Shown in pieces: positions 14,377-22,601 of a stretch of DNA of 41,488 bases. A program made the position numbers and the translations under genes. Within the stretch, counting starts at the first letter, position 1; every line of letters starts with the position of its first letter. Source of the DNA: DASYVD01 sp036000545 (lineage in GTDB: Bacteria > Actinomycetota > UBA4738 > CALAEC01); NCBI GenBank assembly GCA_036000545.1, contig DASYVD010000144.1:1-41488 (forward strand), given 5' to 3'. The notes under the pieces are model-generated. The model had not been told where the DNA came from, made no database searches, and worked only from the letters and a program-made list of their open reading frames with translations.

Positions 14377-15576
14377 ATGCCGGAACGAGCGCCCATCGAT
14401 CCCGCTCTTCTCGAGCGATCCACGGCCCCGTTCCCCGACGCTCGGACGCTGCCGGCCGAGGCCTACCTCTCGCCCGAGGTCTTCGCCTGGGAGAACGCCC
14501 GCTTCTTCGAAGGCGCCTGGATGTGCGTGGGGCGCTCGACCGACCTGTTGGAACCCGGGGACCAGCGGGCGGTCCGGATCGGGTCGGAGGCCATCCTCCT
14601 GGTGCGGGGCAAGGACGGCACGCTGCGCGGCTTCTTCGACACGTGCCGGCACCGGGGCCACGAACTTCTGCCTCACGGCGAGGAGCCCATTCGTCGCGGG
14701 TTCATCCGCTGCCCCTACCACTCCTGGACCTATGGCCTGGACGGGATGTTCCGAACAGCGCCCGGATTCGCCGACCAGCCCGCGTTCGACCCCGCCGACC
14801 CGGAGCACGGCCTGGTGGCGGTCCGGGTGGAGGAGTGGGGAGGCTGGGAATTCGCCAACTGCTCGGGTGACGCCCCCGGCCTGGGTGAGCAGGTGGGGAA
14901 CCTCCACCGGGAACTGGAACCCTACGAGCCCGAGCGCCTGGTGGTCGAGGCGGCGATGGACTACGAGGTGGCGGCCGACTGGAAGGTGATCTCGGAGAAC
15001 TACCACGAGTGCTACCACTGCGAGAACATCCACCCCGAGCTGTGCAGGGTCACGCCGGTCGATAGCGGCGTCCAGTTCGTCCCCACCGGCCTCGTCGTCG
15101 GCGGATCCATGGACCTCATGGACGGTGCCAAGACCATGTCGCTCACCGGGGAGAGCCTCGGGGTTCCGTTCCGGCGCCTCGACGAGCGCAGGCGGCGGGA
15201 GGTCTACTACTTTCAGCTGTTGCCGAACCTTTTCATCTCCCCCCATCCCGATTACGTCCTCACCCACATCCTCGAGCCCGTCGGGCCCGGCCGCACGCGG
15301 GTCCGATGCGAGTGGCTGTTCCCACCGGAGGCCCGGGAGCGAGACGCGTTCGATCCGAGCTACGCCGTGGAGTTCTGGGACATCACCAACCGCCAGGACT
15401 GGCGGGCCTGCGAAGGCGTTCAGCGCGGCGCCTCGGGCCGCGGCTACCGGCAGGCGCCGCTCTCCGGGGCGGAGATAGGCGTCTACCAGTTCATGGCGGT
15501 GGTGACCCAGAGCTACCTGGCGGGGCGCCTCACCGGACCGGTGCCCTCGGTCCAGGAGGTCTCGACGCGCGGCTGA
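14377..15576 (+). CDS. Rieske non-heme iron oxygenase, alpha subunit
   Basis: A 399-residue aromatic-ring-hydroxylating-type oxygenase. The Rieske [2Fe-2S] ligands are Cys90/His92 (CRHRGH) and Cys112/His115 (CPYHSW). The mononuclear iron site is His214 and His219 in ENYHECYHCENIH, with Asp341 in NRQDWRACEGVQRG as the likely third ligand. The VQRG ending of that motif resembles choline/carnitine-type monooxygenases more than ring dioxygenases, so a quaternary amine or similar substrate is possible. No reductase or ferredoxin gene is adjacent; the electron donor must be elsewhere. ATG 14377 follows GGAGG. It is divergent from the winged-helix gene. Confidence 0.9.
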   Translation: MPERAPIDPALLERSTAPFPDARTLPAEAYLSPEVFAWENARFFEGAWMCVGRSTDLLEPGDQRAVRIGSEAILLVRGKDGTLRGFFDTCRHRGHELLPHGEEPIRRGFIRCPYHSWTYGLDGMFRTAPGFADQPAFDPADPEHGLVAVRVEEWGGWEFANCSGDAPGLGEQVGNLHRELEPYEPERLVVEAAMDYEVAADWKVISENYHECYHCENIHPELCRVTPVDSGVQFVPTGLVVGGSMDLMDGAKTMSLTGESLGVPFRRLDERRRREVYYFQLLPNLFISPHPDYVLTHILEPVGPGRTRVRCEWLFPPEARERDAFDPSYAVEFWDITNRQDWRACEGVQRGASGRGYRQAPLSGAEIGVYQFMAVVTQSYLAGRLTGPVPSVQEVSTRG

Positions 15577-15595
15577 TCCGGCAGGGCCGGGCCGT

Positions 15596-15614
15596 CTCTC
15601 ATCTTCCTCTCAGC
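15596..15614 (+). promoter_or_regulatory. Two direct repeats, candidate OmpR-type binding site for the response-regulator gene
   Basis: CTCTCATC (15596) and CTCTCAGC (15607) repeat with an 11-base period, the spacing typical of OmpR/PhoB-family tandem binding. A TACGCT -10 candidate begins at 15624, 9 bases after the second repeat, so the repeats cover the -35 position. The same motif and spacing recur at 17688-17717. Confidence 0.6.
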
Positions 15615-15646
15615 GTTCCGTTTTACGCTTCCCCTTGGAGGTACCG

Positions 15647-16345
15647 GTGCGCGTCCTGGTGGTGGAAGACGAGAGGAAGATGGCTGGCCTCCTCCGGCGA
15701 GGCCTGGAGGAAGAGGGCTACGCGGTCGATACGGCCGGCGATGGCCAGGAGGCCCTGTGGCTCGCCGGCGAGAACGCGTACGACGCTGTCGTCCTCGACG
15801 TCATGCTGCCCGACCTGGACGGCTTCGAGGTCTGCAAGAGGTTGCGCGACGGAGGGAGCTGGAGTCCGGTGCTCATGCTCACCGCGCGGGATGCAGTTCC
15901 TGACCGCGTGTCGGGGCTCGATGCCGGCGCCGACGACTACCTCACTAAGCCGTTCTCCTTCGCCGAGCTCCTGGCCAGGATCCGGGCCCTGGTGCGCAGA
16001 GGGGCCGCGGAACGTCCGCCGGTGCTGCGGGCCGGGGACCTCACGCTTGACCCGGCAACTCGACGCGTGGCCCGGGGTGAGGCGCCGATCGAACTCACCG
16101 CCAAGGAGTTCGCCCTCCTCGAGTACCTGATGCGGCACCAGGGCGAGGTCCTCTCCCGCACCAGGCTGATCGAGCACGTCTGGGACTTCGCCTACGAAGG
16201 CGACTCGAACGTGGTGGACGTGTACGTCCGATACCTCAGGGAGAAGGTCGACCGCCCCTTCGGCGCGGACTCCATCGAGACCGTCCGAGGGGCAGGGTAT
16301 AGGTTGAGGGAGGAGCGGGGAGATGCGCGTCCCGATCCGGGCTAG
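15647..16345 (+). CDS. OmpR/PhoB-family response regulator
   Basis: A 232-residue two-component regulator. The receiver has the acidic pair Glu7/Asp8, phospho-acceptor Asp51 (VVLDVMLPD), Thr79 and Lys101 (YLTKPFS). The C-terminal half is the winged-helix effector with TAKEFALLEYLMRHQGEVLSR and the wing ending VRGAGYRL. The start is GTG 15647, six bases after a GGAGG; a TTG at 15635 lies too close to that site. It overlaps its kinase gene by 23 bases. The repeats upstream of its promoter, also present before the PepSY operon, suggest that it controls both itself and that operon, probably as an activator because the repeats cover the -35 region. Confidence 0.93.
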   Translation: MRVLVVEDERKMAGLLRRGLEEEGYAVDTAGDGQEALWLAGENAYDAVVLDVMLPDLDGFEVCKRLRDGGSWSPVLMLTARDAVPDRVSGLDAGADDYLTKPFSFAELLARIRALVRRGAAERPPVLRAGDLTLDPATRRVARGEAPIELTAKEFALLEYLMRHQGEVLSRTRLIEHVWDFAYEGDSNVVDVYVRYLREKVDRPFGADSIETVRGAGYRLREERGDARPDPG

Positions 16346-17684
16346 GCTCACGCTGGTCTCGGCGGCCCTCATGGCCGCGGTTCTGGCCGGAGTCGGCGCT
16401 TTCCTCTACCTTCGCCTCCGCTCGGATCTTCTGGATACGGTCGATGCCGGACTTCGTTCTCGGGCCGAGGCGCTCCTGACGACTCTGGAGCGATCCGATG
16501 CCGGGCTGGGCGGGGGAAGCGGCCTGATCGAACCGGATGAAGCGTTCGCCCAGGTCCTCGGGCCCGACGGGGCGCTCATCGAGTCGTCCCCAGGCCTGGG
16601 GACTCGTCCCCTGGTTCCGGAAGCCGGCCTGGTCGATCTCGCTGGTACGCGGTTCCTGGACACGGAGGTCCGGACCGAAGAGGAGTCCACGCCGGCCCGG
16701 ATCCTCGCCGTGCCTGCTTCGGGCGGAAGGGTCCTGCTGGTGGGAGCGTCGCTGGAAGACCAGCAGGAGGCCCTGGCCCGCCTGGCGATCCTCCTCGCGG
16801 TTGGCGGGCCGTTGGCCCTGATCCTCGCGACGGGGGTGGGATGGGTGGTCGCGGGCGCAGCCCTCCGTCCCGTGGAGCGGATGCGGGCCGAAGCCGCCGC
16901 CATCTCGGCCTCGGAGCTGGGCCGCCGGCTCCCCTCGTCCGGAACCGGCGACGAATTGGCCCGACTGGGGGAGACCCTGAACGCCATGCTGGAGCGGTTG
17001 GAGCAGGCCCTTCACCGCGAGAGGCGATTCGTGGACGAGGCCAGCCACGAGCTGCGGACCCCCCTGGCGAACCTCCGGACCGAGCTCGACCTTGCCCTCC
17101 GCCGGGCGAGGAGCCCAGAGGAACTCGAGGCAGCCCTCCGAAGCGCCGCCCAGGAGACCGAGCGGCTGGCCCGGCTGGCCGAGGACCTGCTGGTGCTTGC
17201 CCGGGCGGACCGGGGCCGGATCCCCGTGCGGCGCGAGCAGGTCGAGGTCGCCCCCTTCCTCGGTGAGGTGATCGAGGCCTTTGCCACCCGGGCGTCGGGC
17301 AGCGGGGTTTCCATCGTGGCGCGCGTTCCCGACCGCTTCCGGTCGAGCCTCGACCCTCTTCGCATCCGGCAGGCCATGGGGAACCTCCTGGACAACGCCC
17401 TCAGGCACACCCCTCCGGGCGGGAAGGTGACCGTCGAAGCCGCTCGGGCGGACGGCTTCCTCTCTTTGGTGGTGCGGGACACGGGTGAGGGGTTCCCGGC
17501 GAGCTTCCTCCCCACCGCGTTCGAGCCGTTCGCCCGCCCCGATGCCTCCCGGTCACGGACCGACGGCGGGACAGGCCTAGGGCTGGCCATCGTCCGAGCG
17601 GTGGCCCAGGGCCATGGCGGTGTGGCGGAGGCCAGCAACCACCCCGATGGTGGCGCCTCGGTGACGCTTCGGATCCCCGAATAG
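16323..17684 (+). CDS. Membrane sensor histidine kinase
   Basis: A 453-residue kinase with two membrane helices (about 10-31 and 153-180) enclosing an approximately 120-residue extracytoplasmic sensor with no recognised fold. HAMP follows (about 182-233). The phospho-accepting His242 sits in ASHELRTPL, and the ATPase domain has N358 (NLLDNALRHT), DTGEG (386-390) and GTGLGL (416-421). All catalytic boxes are intact. It should phosphorylate the response regulator encoded just upstream and overlapping it. The signal is unknown; the linked PepSY and lipoprotein genes suggest an envelope state or a secreted compound. Confidence 0.93.
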   Translation: MRVPIRARLTLVSAALMAAVLAGVGAFLYLRLRSDLLDTVDAGLRSRAEALLTTLERSDAGLGGGSGLIEPDEAFAQVLGPDGALIESSPGLGTRPLVPEAGLVDLAGTRFLDTEVRTEEESTPARILAVPASGGRVLLVGASLEDQQEALARLAILLAVGGPLALILATGVGWVVAGAALRPVERMRAEAAAISASELGRRLPSSGTGDELARLGETLNAMLERLEQALHRERRFVDEASHELRTPLANLRTELDLALRRARSPEELEAALRSAAQETERLARLAEDLLVLARADRGRIPVRREQVEVAPFLGEVIEAFATRASGSGVSIVARVPDRFRSSLDPLRIRQAMGNLLDNALRHTPPGGKVTVEAARADGFLSLVVRDTGEGFPASFLPTAFEPFARPDASRSRTDGGTGLGLAIVRAVAQGHGGVAEASNHPDGGASVTLRIPE

Positions 17685-17687
17685 CTC

Positions 17688-17717
17688 CTCTCATCTGCGG
17701 CTCACCGTCCTCTCATC
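17688..17717 (+). promoter_or_regulatory. Three direct repeats, candidate OmpR-type binding site for the PepSY operon
   Basis: CTCTCATC (17688), GGCTCACC (17699) and CTCTCATC (17710) lie exactly 11 bases apart; the middle copy is degenerate. A -10-like TAATCG begins at 17727, 9 bases after the last repeat, the same geometry as at the response-regulator gene. The repeats follow directly after the kinase stop at 17684. Confidence 0.6.
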
Positions 17718-17794
17718 GCCCCGGGGTAATCGTGTAGCCAGGAAGTCAGGACCGCGCTGAGTAGTCGGCAGCGCAGAGGAAAGGAGGGAGCCAG

Positions 17795-18127
17795 ATGGAT
17801 CGCAGGACCAGATGGATCATCCGCGGGGCGCTCGCCCTGGCGTTGATCGCCGGCGGTACCGCGATCGCCGTCGCGAGGGGCGGCGGTGACGACGAGCCCC
17901 TCATCGGCTCGGCCCTCGAGAGGGCCACGGCGGCAGCGCTCGAGCACACGGGTGGCGGCACGGTCGTCGAGACCGAGGTCGGCGACGACGGCGCCGCCTA
18001 CGGCGTCGAGATCCGGCTCGGCGACGGGAGCGTGGTCGAGGTCAGCCTCGACGAGAACTTTAATGTCATCGGCGACGAAGGGGACGACGACGGCCGGGGC
18101 GATCAGGACGGACCGGGCGACGACTGA
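17795..18127 (+). CDS. PepSY-domain protein, membrane-anchored
   Basis: A 110-residue protein: one N-terminal membrane or signal helix (about 7-27), then a single PepSY domain (about 36-95). That domain shows the usual helix ALERATAAALEHTGGG and the strands VVETEVGDDGAAYGVEIRLGDGSVVEVSLDENFNVI. It ends in an acidic Asp/Gly tail. PepSY domains are thought to bind or inhibit peptidases or to sense peptides at the cell surface. ATG 17795 follows AAAGGAGGGAG. Its stop overlaps the start of the next lipoprotein gene (TGATG), so the three genes to 20222 form one operon. Confidence 0.85.
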   Translation: MDRRTRWIIRGALALALIAGGTAIAVARGGGDDEPLIGSALERATAAALEHTGGGTVVETEVGDDGAAYGVEIRLGDGSVVEVSLDENFNVIGDEGDDDGRGDQDGPGDD

Positions 18128-19467
18128 TGGCTGCGAGACTGCTCACCGTCGGCCTGGCAGCGGCGCTCGTGACCGGTGCGTGCACCAGCCAGAGCGACTC
18201 GGGCGCCACCTCCGCCCGAGGACGCCCCAACGCGATCCCCCAGCCGGTCGTGAGGAACCTCGAGGTCGCCCCGGTGAGCGAACGCGTCGACCTGACCATG
18301 CCGACGTTTTCCGATCCCACTAACATCACGAACCAGCTGTTCCCCATCTCTCGACAGGGATCCGTCTTGCTGCTCGGCCGGGTCGATGACAAGCCGTTCC
18401 GAACCGAGGTCTCGTTGCTGCCCGACAGGAGGATCATCGAGTGGGAGGGCCAGCGGGTCGAGACGCTCGTCTCTCAGTACGTCGCCTACCTCGACGGGCG
18501 CATCCACGAGGTCGCGTTCGACTTCTACGCCCAGGCCGACGACGGGTCGGTGTGGTACTTCGGCGAGGACGTGTTCAACTTCGACGACGGAGTCATCGTC
18601 GATACCCACGGCACCTGGATCGCGGGAAAGGACGGCCCGGCCGCGATGATCATGCCGGCCGACCCGAAGGTCGGTGACGTGTATCGACCCGAAAACATTC
18701 CCGGCTTCGTGTTCGAGGAGGTCACCGTGAAGTCTGTCGACCGGACGCTCGACGGCCCGCTGGGTGCCGTCGAGGGTGGGCTCGTCATCGAGGAGCTCCA
18801 CATGGACGGGACTACCGAGGACAAGACCTTCGCCCCCGGCTACGGCGAGTTCTACACCGCCGGCGGAGGCGACCTCGAGGCCCTCGCCCTCGCGGTTCCC
18901 ACCGATGGGCTCGCTGGACCCCCGCCGTCTGAGCTCGAGATCCTCGAGACCGGAGCGGTCGGTATCTTCGACGCGGTCCGCTCCAAGAACTGGAATGCGG
19001 CTTCGGCAATGGTCGAGGAGATGACCGCCGCATGGGAGGCGTACCGGGGTGGTGGGGTGCCGAAGATGATCGAACCGCGGACGAGTCGCGCTCTCGAGGC
19101 GCTGGCCGCCGCCGTGGAGGCGCACAGCGTGGCTCGGGCCAGCCAGGCGGCGATCGACGCCGCTCAGTGGGGCCTCGACCTCCAGCTTCGTCACAGGCCC
19201 CCGCTGGAGATCGACCTGGCCCGCTTCGACCTCTGGCTCGCTCAGCTCCAGGCCGATGCGGCGGCCCGCGACGTCGCCGCGGTGAACGGGGATTTCTTCA
19301 CCCTCGACTACATCCGGGACCGGATCCTGCATGCTCTGGATGCCGCCGAAGTCACTCCCATCAACACTGAGCTCGAGGAGCTGCATGGCGCGGTGGGCGA
19401 CAGAGACCTCGTGGCAGTTGCCGACGCCGCGGAGCGCCTGCGAGCCAGCCTTGGAGGGTTGCCATGA
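18127..19467 (+). CDS. Uncharacterised lipoprotein with helical C-terminal extension
   Basis: A 446-residue lipoprotein. The signal peptide ends in the lipobox VTGAC with Cys19. Residues about 50-260 form a beta-rich domain containing DGSVWYFGEDVF, TWIAGKDG and IMPADPKVGDVY. The same landmarks in the same order occur in the next gene, so the two are paralogues. Residues about 270-446 are helical and Ala-rich, without a clear family, and are absent from the second protein. I do not recognise a named function. It sits between the PepSY gene and its paralogue and probably responds to the upstream two-component system. Confidence 0.75.
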   Translation: MAARLLTVGLAAALVTGACTSQSDSGATSARGRPNAIPQPVVRNLEVAPVSERVDLTMPTFSDPTNITNQLFPISRQGSVLLLGRVDDKPFRTEVSLLPDRRIIEWEGQRVETLVSQYVAYLDGRIHEVAFDFYAQADDGSVWYFGEDVFNFDDGVIVDTHGTWIAGKDGPAAMIMPADPKVGDVYRPENIPGFVFEEVTVKSVDRTLDGPLGAVEGGLVIEELHMDGTTEDKTFAPGYGEFYTAGGGDLEALALAVPTDGLAGPPPSELEILETGAVGIFDAVRSKNWNAASAMVEEMTAAWEAYRGGGVPKMIEPRTSRALEALAAAVEAHSVARASQAAIDAAQWGLDLQLRHRPPLEIDLARFDLWLAQLQADAAARDVAAVNGDFFTLDYIRDRILHALDAAEVTPINTELEELHGAVGDRDLVAVADAAERLRASLGGLP

Positions 19468-20222
19468 TGGCCCGCCGGGCCGCAGGAGCGCTGGTCGCCG
19501 TATTGTTGACGGCTGCGGGGTGCCGTGGGGAGGCGCCCCAGCCCGGTCGGCCGGCCCCCGCCCCCGGGAACCCAGCCGCATTCGTCGAGGGAGAGCCCTA
19601 CCGTCCCCAGATCGACCCCGCCGACTTCGTCGAGGTGATCGACAATCCCTACTTCCCGCTCACACCGGGGACCACCCATGTCTACAGGGGGGTCTCCGGT
19701 GGGGAACGCGAAGTGGTAAGGGTCACCGTCACCGACAACACGAAAGACATCCTGGGGATCAGCGCGACGGTGGTCCGGGACCAGGTGTTCGTGGATGGGA
19801 AGCTCGCCGAGGACACCCTCGACTGGTACGCCCAGGACCGTCAGGGCAACGTGTGGTACATGGGTGAGGACACCAAGGAGTACGAGGACGGCAAGGTCGT
19901 GAGCACCGAGGGCTCGTGGGAGGCGGGCGTCGACGGCGCCCAGGCCGGCGTGATCATGCCCGCGCAGCCGGAGATCGGCCTCACCTACCGACAGGAGTAC
20001 TACGAGGGCGAGGCCGAGGACCTGGCGAAGGCCGTGGCCCTCGACGAGACCGTCGAGGTGCCCGCCGGCTTTTTCATTGGGGTCCTGGTCACGGAGGATT
20101 GGACACCGCTCGAGCCGAAGCTCCTCGAGCGGAAGTACTACGCCCCGGGAATCGGCGTGGTGTTCGAACGGCTCATCAAGGGCGGAGAAGAGGTCCTCCG
20201 GTTGGTGAGGACCCGGACCTGA
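19464..20222 (+). CDS. Uncharacterised lipoprotein, paralogue of the preceding gene
   Basis: A 252-residue lipoprotein with lipobox TAAGC (Cys20). After a Pro-rich linker it shows the same domain as the upstream gene: NPYFPLTPGTTHVY, DWYAQDRQGNVWYMGEDT, GSWEAGVDGAQAGVIMPAQPEIG and YRQEYYEGEAEDLAK. The domain pattern is one I have seen in many unannotated bacterial proteins, but I know of no experimental role. ATG 19464 overlaps the previous stop (ATGA), indicating coupled translation. A hairpin follows at 20231-20249, so the operon ends here. Confidence 0.75.
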   Translation: MMARRAAGALVAVLLTAAGCRGEAPQPGRPAPAPGNPAAFVEGEPYRPQIDPADFVEVIDNPYFPLTPGTTHVYRGVSGGEREVVRVTVTDNTKDILGISATVVRDQVFVDGKLAEDTLDWYAQDRQGNVWYMGEDTKEYEDGKVVSTEGSWEAGVDGAQAGVIMPAQPEIGLTYRQEYYEGEAEDLAKAVALDETVEVPAGFFIGVLVTEDWTPLEPKLLERKYYAPGIGVVFERLIKGGEEVLRLVRTRT

Positions 20223-20230
20223 CGGCCTGA

Positions 20231-20249
20231 GTCTCGGTGGGTCCGAGAC
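20231..20249 (+). terminator. Hairpin after the PepSY-lipoprotein operon
   Basis: Perfect 7-base arms GTCTCGG and CCGAGAC with a 5-base loop, starting 8 bases after the stop at 20222 and ending before the next promoter. No U-tract. Confidence 0.5.
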
Positions 20250-20262
20250 GCCAGAACCCTCG

Positions 20263-20268
20263 TATCCT
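20263..20268 (+). promoter_or_regulatory. -10 element for a leaderless polymerase transcript
   Basis: TATCCT, six bases before the ATG at 20275, with no ribosome binding site between them. Confidence 0.4.
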
Positions 20269-20274
20269 GTCCGC

Positions 20275-21648
20275 ATGGCCGCTCGCGAGGAGAAGCTGGA
20301 CGTCGCCGGCCGGGAGGTGACGATCACCAATCCCGGCAAGGTCTTCTTCCCGCGCATCGGACTCACCAAGCTCGATCTCGTTCGGTACTACCTCGACGTG
20401 GCCGACGGGGCGCTTCTCGGCGTGGCCGGCCGGCCGATGGCGCTGAAACGGTACGTGGAGGGAGCCGAAGGAGAGTTCTTCTTCCAGAAGCGCGCGCCGA
20501 AGTCGCGCCCGGACTGGATAGAGACGGTCGAGCTGAGCTTTCCTTCCGGCCGCACCGCCCACGAGATCGTGGTGCGAGATGCGGCCCAGCTCGCCTGGAT
20601 CGTCAACCTCGGATGCATCGACCTGAACCCGCATCCGGTTCGGGCAGACGACCTCGACCATCCCGACGAGCTCCGCATCGACCTCGATCCGGTCCCCGGG
20701 GTGGACTGGCCCCAGATCCGCGACGTGGCCCTGGTGACGAGGGAAGCGCTGGAGGAGATGCGGCTCGTAGCGTGGCCGAAGACGTCCGGGTCGCGAGGGT
20801 TTCACGTCTACTGCCGGATCGAGCCGCGATGGAGCTTCTTCGATGTCCGCCGGGCGGCCGTGGCGATCGCTCGGGAGGTGGAGCGGCGCGTGCCCGACCT
20901 GGCCACGAGCAAGTGGTGGAAGGAAGAACGCCACGGGGTGTTTCTCGACTACAACCAGAACGCAAAGGATCGAACGGTCGCCTCGGCGTATTCTGTGCGC
21001 CCCACTCCCGACGCCCGGGTATCTGCCCCGCTCAGCTGGGACGAGGTTCCAGGGTGCAACCCAGAGGACTTCACGGTCGAGAGCGTCCCCAGGCGGTTCG
21101 CTCGGATCGGTGATCCCTGGGAAGGCATGGACGAGGCCGCCGGGTCGCTGGATGCTCTTCTCGAGCTGTCGGCCCAGCACGAGGAGGCGGGGTTCGGCGA
21201 CGCGGCCTGGCCCCCCCAGTTCGCCAAGCAGCCCGGCGAGCCACCGCGGGCCCAACCTTCGAAACGGCGGCAGGAATGGCAAGAGCCCGAGGGGCTCGTT
21301 CCCCCTCCGGCACCGGGGAAGAGAGCCGGACCGACGGGCCGTCGCCGGACGAGGATGCCGCTCATCGAGATCGCCAGGGCGGCCACCGAGGCGGAGGCTA
21401 TGGAGGGATTGGAGCGCTGGAAGGCCAAGCATCCGGGCGTGTGGTCGTACCTTGCCCCCGCCGATGTCCTGGTGGACTCGATGCGGGGGCGAAGCACCAC
21501 CTGGACCCGGATCCGGCTCAACCTGCGCAACGTTCCCGAGAGGGAGCGCCCGAAGCAGGAGGCCCTCGAGGTCGACTACGACCCCTGGGAAGGAGCCGAG
21601 TGGCCGGGCCGACCGACAAGTGTGGAACGCCCAAAGCGGTCCCGGTAG
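20275..21648 (+). CDS. LigD-type polymerase/primase domain protein (stand-alone)
   Basis: A 457-residue protein whose first 300 residues match the polymerase domain of bacterial LigD (archaeo-eukaryotic primase fold), used in non-homologous end joining. Conserved parts are TNPGKVFFP (18-26), the metal-binding DLD in RIDLDP (Asp136, Asp138), SGSRGFHVY with His177, Asp225 in FLDYNQN, and AYSVRPTP. There is no ligase or phosphoesterase domain. Residues about 300-457 are an extra region: a Pro/Lys-rich linker, then a small domain (RMPLIEIARAATEAEAMEGLERWK...). No Ku or ligase gene is in the window. The start has no ribosome site but a TATCCT -10 six bases upstream. Confidence 0.88.
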   Translation: MAAREEKLDVAGREVTITNPGKVFFPRIGLTKLDLVRYYLDVADGALLGVAGRPMALKRYVEGAEGEFFFQKRAPKSRPDWIETVELSFPSGRTAHEIVVRDAAQLAWIVNLGCIDLNPHPVRADDLDHPDELRIDLDPVPGVDWPQIRDVALVTREALEEMRLVAWPKTSGSRGFHVYCRIEPRWSFFDVRRAAVAIAREVERRVPDLATSKWWKEERHGVFLDYNQNAKDRTVASAYSVRPTPDARVSAPLSWDEVPGCNPEDFTVESVPRRFARIGDPWEGMDEAAGSLDALLELSAQHEEAGFGDAAWPPQFAKQPGEPPRAQPSKRRQEWQEPEGLVPPPAPGKRAGPTGRRRTRMPLIEIARAATEAEAMEGLERWKAKHPGVWSYLAPADVLVDSMRGRSTTWTRIRLNLRNVPERERPKQEALEVDYDPWEGAEWPGRPTSVERPKRSR

Positions 21649-21662
21649 GGCGAACTCGAACG

Positions 21663-22601
21663 TCAATCGCTCGGGCAGCTTCGGAAGGGGTCGTCGGCGA
21701 GCTCGGGCCAGCGCTCGTCCTCCGTCCCGACCTCCACGGTGTAGTTCTCCTCCCGAGTCTCGACGAAGACGGCGCCCTCCGCCCGATAGAACGTCCGGGT
21801 GATGTCATAGTGGCGGTCGTCGTTCCCTCCGTCGGCGAATGCACCCACGGTGATTACGATCGTCCCCGGCTCCCCTGCGCAGTCCACCCCCGCGGCGAAC
21901 TCGCCTCCCAGCGGGAAGAGCATCGGGAAGCCGACCTCGGAGCGCTCCGTGCGCATCTGGACCAGCGAACCGTCGTCGAAGGAGAAGACCTGACCGGTTC
22001 GGTGGGGATGCATCGGACCTCCGAAGTCAACGACCATCTCCGCTCCCGCCTCTCCATCTGTTTGGACGGTCATGAGGAGGGAAGGCACGTCGGGCATCCA
22101 GTCGATGGGCGTGATGGGAGCGACGAACGTCGCCCCGCCCGGATGCTCGACGACCAAGAAGTACCGGCACCTCGGCGGCCGACCCTCGTCCCCAAAGACG
22201 CTGGTGCGGTCCGACCTCCCGTCGCCGGTAACGTCACTCTCGATCGCGCGTCCCACGCGCCGGTACGTCTCGGGTAACTCCTCCGACTCCTGCAATGGGC
22301 ACCCCTCAGGCGTGGGGGTCGGCGTTGACGCCTCCACCGAGGGCGAGGATGTCACCGTTGGACCAACGACGGGCTCATCACCCGGCGTGAAGACTCCGGT
22401 CAGGTTGAAGGCCCGAGCGAGGCCGACGAGTCCCGCTGCGGAGCCGAGCAGGATCGTCGCGGCCAGCGAGATCGTCTGCGCCCGGCGGACAGCACGGCGA
22501 CGGCGCTTGCCCCGGACAACGCGCTCGAAAGCCCCCGCCGGGCTGGGCGGCTCGGCGAGGTCCTTCAAGCCCTCTCGGATGAGGTCATCAAGATCCGACA
22601 A
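21663..22601 (-). CDS. Membrane-anchored protein, likely anti-sigma partner of the ECF sigma factor
   Basis: A 312-residue protein: a short cytoplasmic N-terminus (MSDLDDLIREGLKDLAEPPSP), a basic stretch, one membrane helix (about 42-64), a Thr/Pro/Ser-rich spacer (82-98) and an extracytoplasmic domain with several Cys and the Ca-loop-like DVTGDGRSDRTS. No zinc-binding HxxxCxxC motif is present. Its position, overlapping the sigma gene by 14 bases and directly downstream of it, and its topology fit a membrane anti-sigma factor, but no recognised anti-sigma domain was found, so this is inference. Confidence 0.7.
   Translation of the reverse strand: MSDLDDLIREGLKDLAEPPSPAGAFERVVRGKRRRRAVRRAQTISLAATILLGSAAGLVGLARAFNLTGVFTPGDEPVVGPTVTSSPSVEASTPTPTPEGCPLQESEELPETYRRVGRAIESDVTGDGRSDRTSVFGDEGRPPRCRYFLVVEHPGGATFVAPITPIDWMPDVPSLLMTVQTDGEAGAEMVVDFGGPMHPHRTGQVFSFDDGSLVQMRTERSEVGFPMLFPLGGEFAAGVDCAGEPGTIVITVGAFADGGNDDRHYDITRTFYRAEGAVFVETREENYTVEVGTEDERWPELADDPFRSCPSD

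Noticed and set aside
16236..17408. A 390-codon minus-strand frame opposite the histidine kinase
   Set aside because: The kinase has all catalytic boxes; the antisense translation has no recognisable fold.
18103..19581. A 492-codon open frame on the minus strand opposite the first lipoprotein gene
   Set aside because: The plus-strand frame has a lipobox, a paralogue next door and coupled starts; the antisense frame has none of these.
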